DNA of 64,000 nt from Lonicera japonica (lineage: Eukaryota > Streptophyta > Magnoliopsida > Dipsacales > Caprifoliaceae): NCBI GenBank assembly GCA_021464415.1, contig CM038464.1, positions 1,984,001-2,048,000 on the forward strand. Reading direction: 5' to 3'. A model generated the notes under the pieces. That model saw nothing but the letters and a program-made list of their open reading frames with translations, did not search any database and was not told where the DNA came from. Positions 61,873 to 64,000 of the stretch are shown one piece after another. A program made the translations under genes and the position numbers. The stretch's first letter is position 1; every line of letters begins with the position of its first letter.

Positions 61873-64000
61873 TGTAATACTCCAAAGTTTATTTTGTTTT
61901 AAATTGGATTGGAGGTATTATAATTTAATTATATTATTTGAGGAAAAGAAGGGTTAAAGTGTTAACTTTGTAAAAGTGTGGGGTGAAAATGATATTTTGT
62001 AGAACTATAGGATAAATTATTGTAGTTTATCCAAAATCGTGGATTTCTCGGGACAAATCCACTCACTTCTTTTGTTTGAAAATCTTTAGCCATTTTTTCT
62101 CCATTTTTTGGCCGAGCAAGAGAGAGAGAAACACTCCAATTTTGTTTAATTCTCAAACTTTCTCTCTCTAGATTTTGGTCTATTGAATCCCACCGAATGG
62201 CATTGAACCTTTAGGAAAAATGTTCTACGCGTTGAGGACTATGGTGAAGTATTAAAATTTTGGAGTTTCGTCACTGAATTTCGGGTCATCATCATCATTT
62301 TTATTCAATATTTCCAAACTTTGAGGTAAGCCTTAGTGTTTCAATTTTGGTGAATTCTTGTAGGTTTGGAATTAGTTTTAGCAATTGCTTTGAGTTTTGG
62401 TAATTTTGTGTTAGGGTTTAGATCAACACTTATAGAAGTGTAGATATGTATTACATGGTTGCAGGAAGTATGGATTTAGGCTTCGTTTGATAGTAACATG
62501 GAAAATGAAAATAAAAACAACTAATTTGGATGAGAAGATAGAAAATAAGTTAAGGCATATACTCTCCATCTCATACTCATTTTTGTCAATATATGTCCTC
62601 CATTCTCTTTTAATATTTTGTGAAATTTTTTCTTCACAATCACTTAAAGAATATTTTGTCATGGAAAAAAGCAAAAAGCAAGAGTTAATCTCACCATATC
62701 TCTCAACTTATTTTTTATCTTCTCACATAAATTAATTATTTTTCTTTTCATTTTCCATGTTGCTATCAAACGGAGCCTTAAAGTGTGAAATTTGAGCGTA
62801 CTAAGTATTTGTTAAAATGCTTAGACAAACAATTTGATGTCTGGCCACTATTTTAGTACGGTTTGAGTAGGTGGCCGGTGGGTAAAGTTATGTATTAAAT
62901 CTGTGTTTTTAAATTTGGTTCAATACCTAACATATGGCTTTAGAATCATTTAAAAAGGATAAAAGATGAATTTGCGGTGAATTTTACAAGATTGGCGGAT
63001 GGTATTGATTTCTATGTGGGAATTTTGAAAATTTTGCATCATATCTCATATTGTACTCCATGTATTGAATTAATTATTTGTGGTTAGTAAATTAGATTAG
63101 TATGTCAAGATTTCATAATTTAAAATGTTGATTAAATTACTACTTCGGAGAAAAGCTTAGTACTTATTGAGGGATATGTTATAATTGCTTTATTTGTAGA
63201 TATAAATAATAATTGAGTTGTTTGTTGTAAATTGAAATGTTTGGAAGTAAGGAGAATATGGAGATATCTTAAGGAGACTTGTGAATGGTTGAATAATTTT
63301 TAGCTTGGATGAGAGATAGGGGTTCCAAACCTTGTTTTCATAAAAGATTTGTAAATTGGTTATATAATTTACAAATTTTTTTATGAAATTTGTATGACGT
63401 GTGCTAATTGAAAAGAAAGAACATTTTAAGTATTAAGCATGTCATGATCACATGTGTGTGGATTGTAGTAAGTTGTATGAATTAAATTAAAGATGGCAAT
63501 GTCATTTAAAAATAACATGAATGTAATAATAATGATTAGTTAGAAGTTCCAAAAAATTACGCCGGTATTTTTTATAAATAATTAAATATTTTTACAAAGA
63601 AAATAAGTGTTGACGGATAATTAAGGAACTTGCTCGGGAATCCTTGCGACTTGGCTTGGCCATATGATATGATAATCGGTTAATGAACTTATTGAATATT
63701 TTTTATATTAATTGTGTAAAGAGCATTCAATAAGCGTCATTGATTTGGATTATTGGATTATTGATAACGAGGTTAAAACTTGATATTTACATTCTTATGG
63801 CTATGTAGTGTCATGAAAATTGCATGTGTGGAAAATTGCCTTGAAAATTAGAAGATAATGGTGCATGGCACTGCAGTTTTGGTGCGTGTATGCATGCATG
63901 GCATAAGTATTGTGCAGGTTCTCTAAGAGTTGATTGAGTAGTGAAAATGATAAAATATTTGAGATATGATTTGGATGTTGGGTGCTTGCCGTGTTGAAAA
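61873..64000 (+). mobile_element. Second chromovirus-type LTR copy, cut by the window edge
   Basis: Starts TGTAATACTCCAAAG and aligns with 20621 onward to the window end (GATATGATTTGGATGTT). It lacks the 1.46-kb insertion of the first copy but has its own MITE at 62479-62777. It begins about 690 bp after the RPL24 stop. Confidence 0.6.
62479..62777. mobile_element. Tourist-like MITE with TTA target duplication, empty site visible
   Basis: GGCTTCGTTTGATAG at the left is inverted as CTATCAAACGGAGCC at the right, and the match extends into AACATGGAAAATGAAAA. TTA flanks both sides (62476-62478 and 62778-62780). The other LTR copy reads straight through at this point (GTATGGATTTAACGTATGA, about 21200), confirming the borders. 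299 bp. Confidence 0.9.

Overview
The window looks like nuclear DNA of a flowering plant, most likely a eudicot. It is strongly AT-rich, the genes are split by many spliceosomal introns, every recognisable gene is a plant nuclear gene, and most of the remaining sequence is plant-type LTR retrotransposons, MITEs and TIR elements. I cannot name the species.

Four genes can be assembled from exons with consistent reading phase. (1) SEX4/DSP4, a plastid phosphoglucan phosphatase, runs on the minus strand from 6259 and leaves the window at position 1; ten coding exons are visible. (2) VTE5, phytol kinase, is complete on the plus strand (35658-37947, six exons). (3) PDK1, the 3-phosphoinositide-dependent protein kinase, is complete on the plus strand (46943-49876, eleven coding exons, one with a GC donor). 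(4) RPL24, cytosolic ribosomal protein eL24, is complete on the plus strand (59059-61186, five exons). They are independent housekeeping or metabolic genes, not a cluster. Two act in plastid metabolism (starch breakdown, phytol salvage).

Between the genes: 6.8-20.6 kb holds a Tourist-like element, a broken reverse-strand Copia element, a Tat-type Ty3 LTR with its primer-binding site, further LTR pieces and TIR elements. 20.6-32.6 kb is a nest: a long chromovirus-type LTR carries a solo-LTR-like insertion and ends against an 8 kb Copia element with both LTRs, PBS, polypurine tract and a gag-pol full of stops. 33.5-35.4 kb has a solo LTR with a near-perfect target duplication and two Stowaway-like MITEs. 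38-46 kb is a patchwork of TIR elements, two tandem-repeat arrays and a decayed transposase-like reading frame. 52.2-53.9 kb is a second Tat-type LTR on the minus strand, whose U3 carries nine copies of a 12-bp CpG-rich palindrome directly upstream of its TATA box. 55.9-58.9 kb holds a local duplication, a hairpin, a TIR element and a second copy of a repeat that also lies in a SEX4 intron. From 61.9 kb to the end is a second copy of the chromovirus-type LTR, carrying a MITE whose empty site can be read in the first copy.

The least expected signal is the palindrome array in the minus-strand Tat-type LTR, paralleled by a different repeated GATCGATC-type motif in the plus-strand Tat-type LTR. 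No new enzyme system or gene cluster was found.
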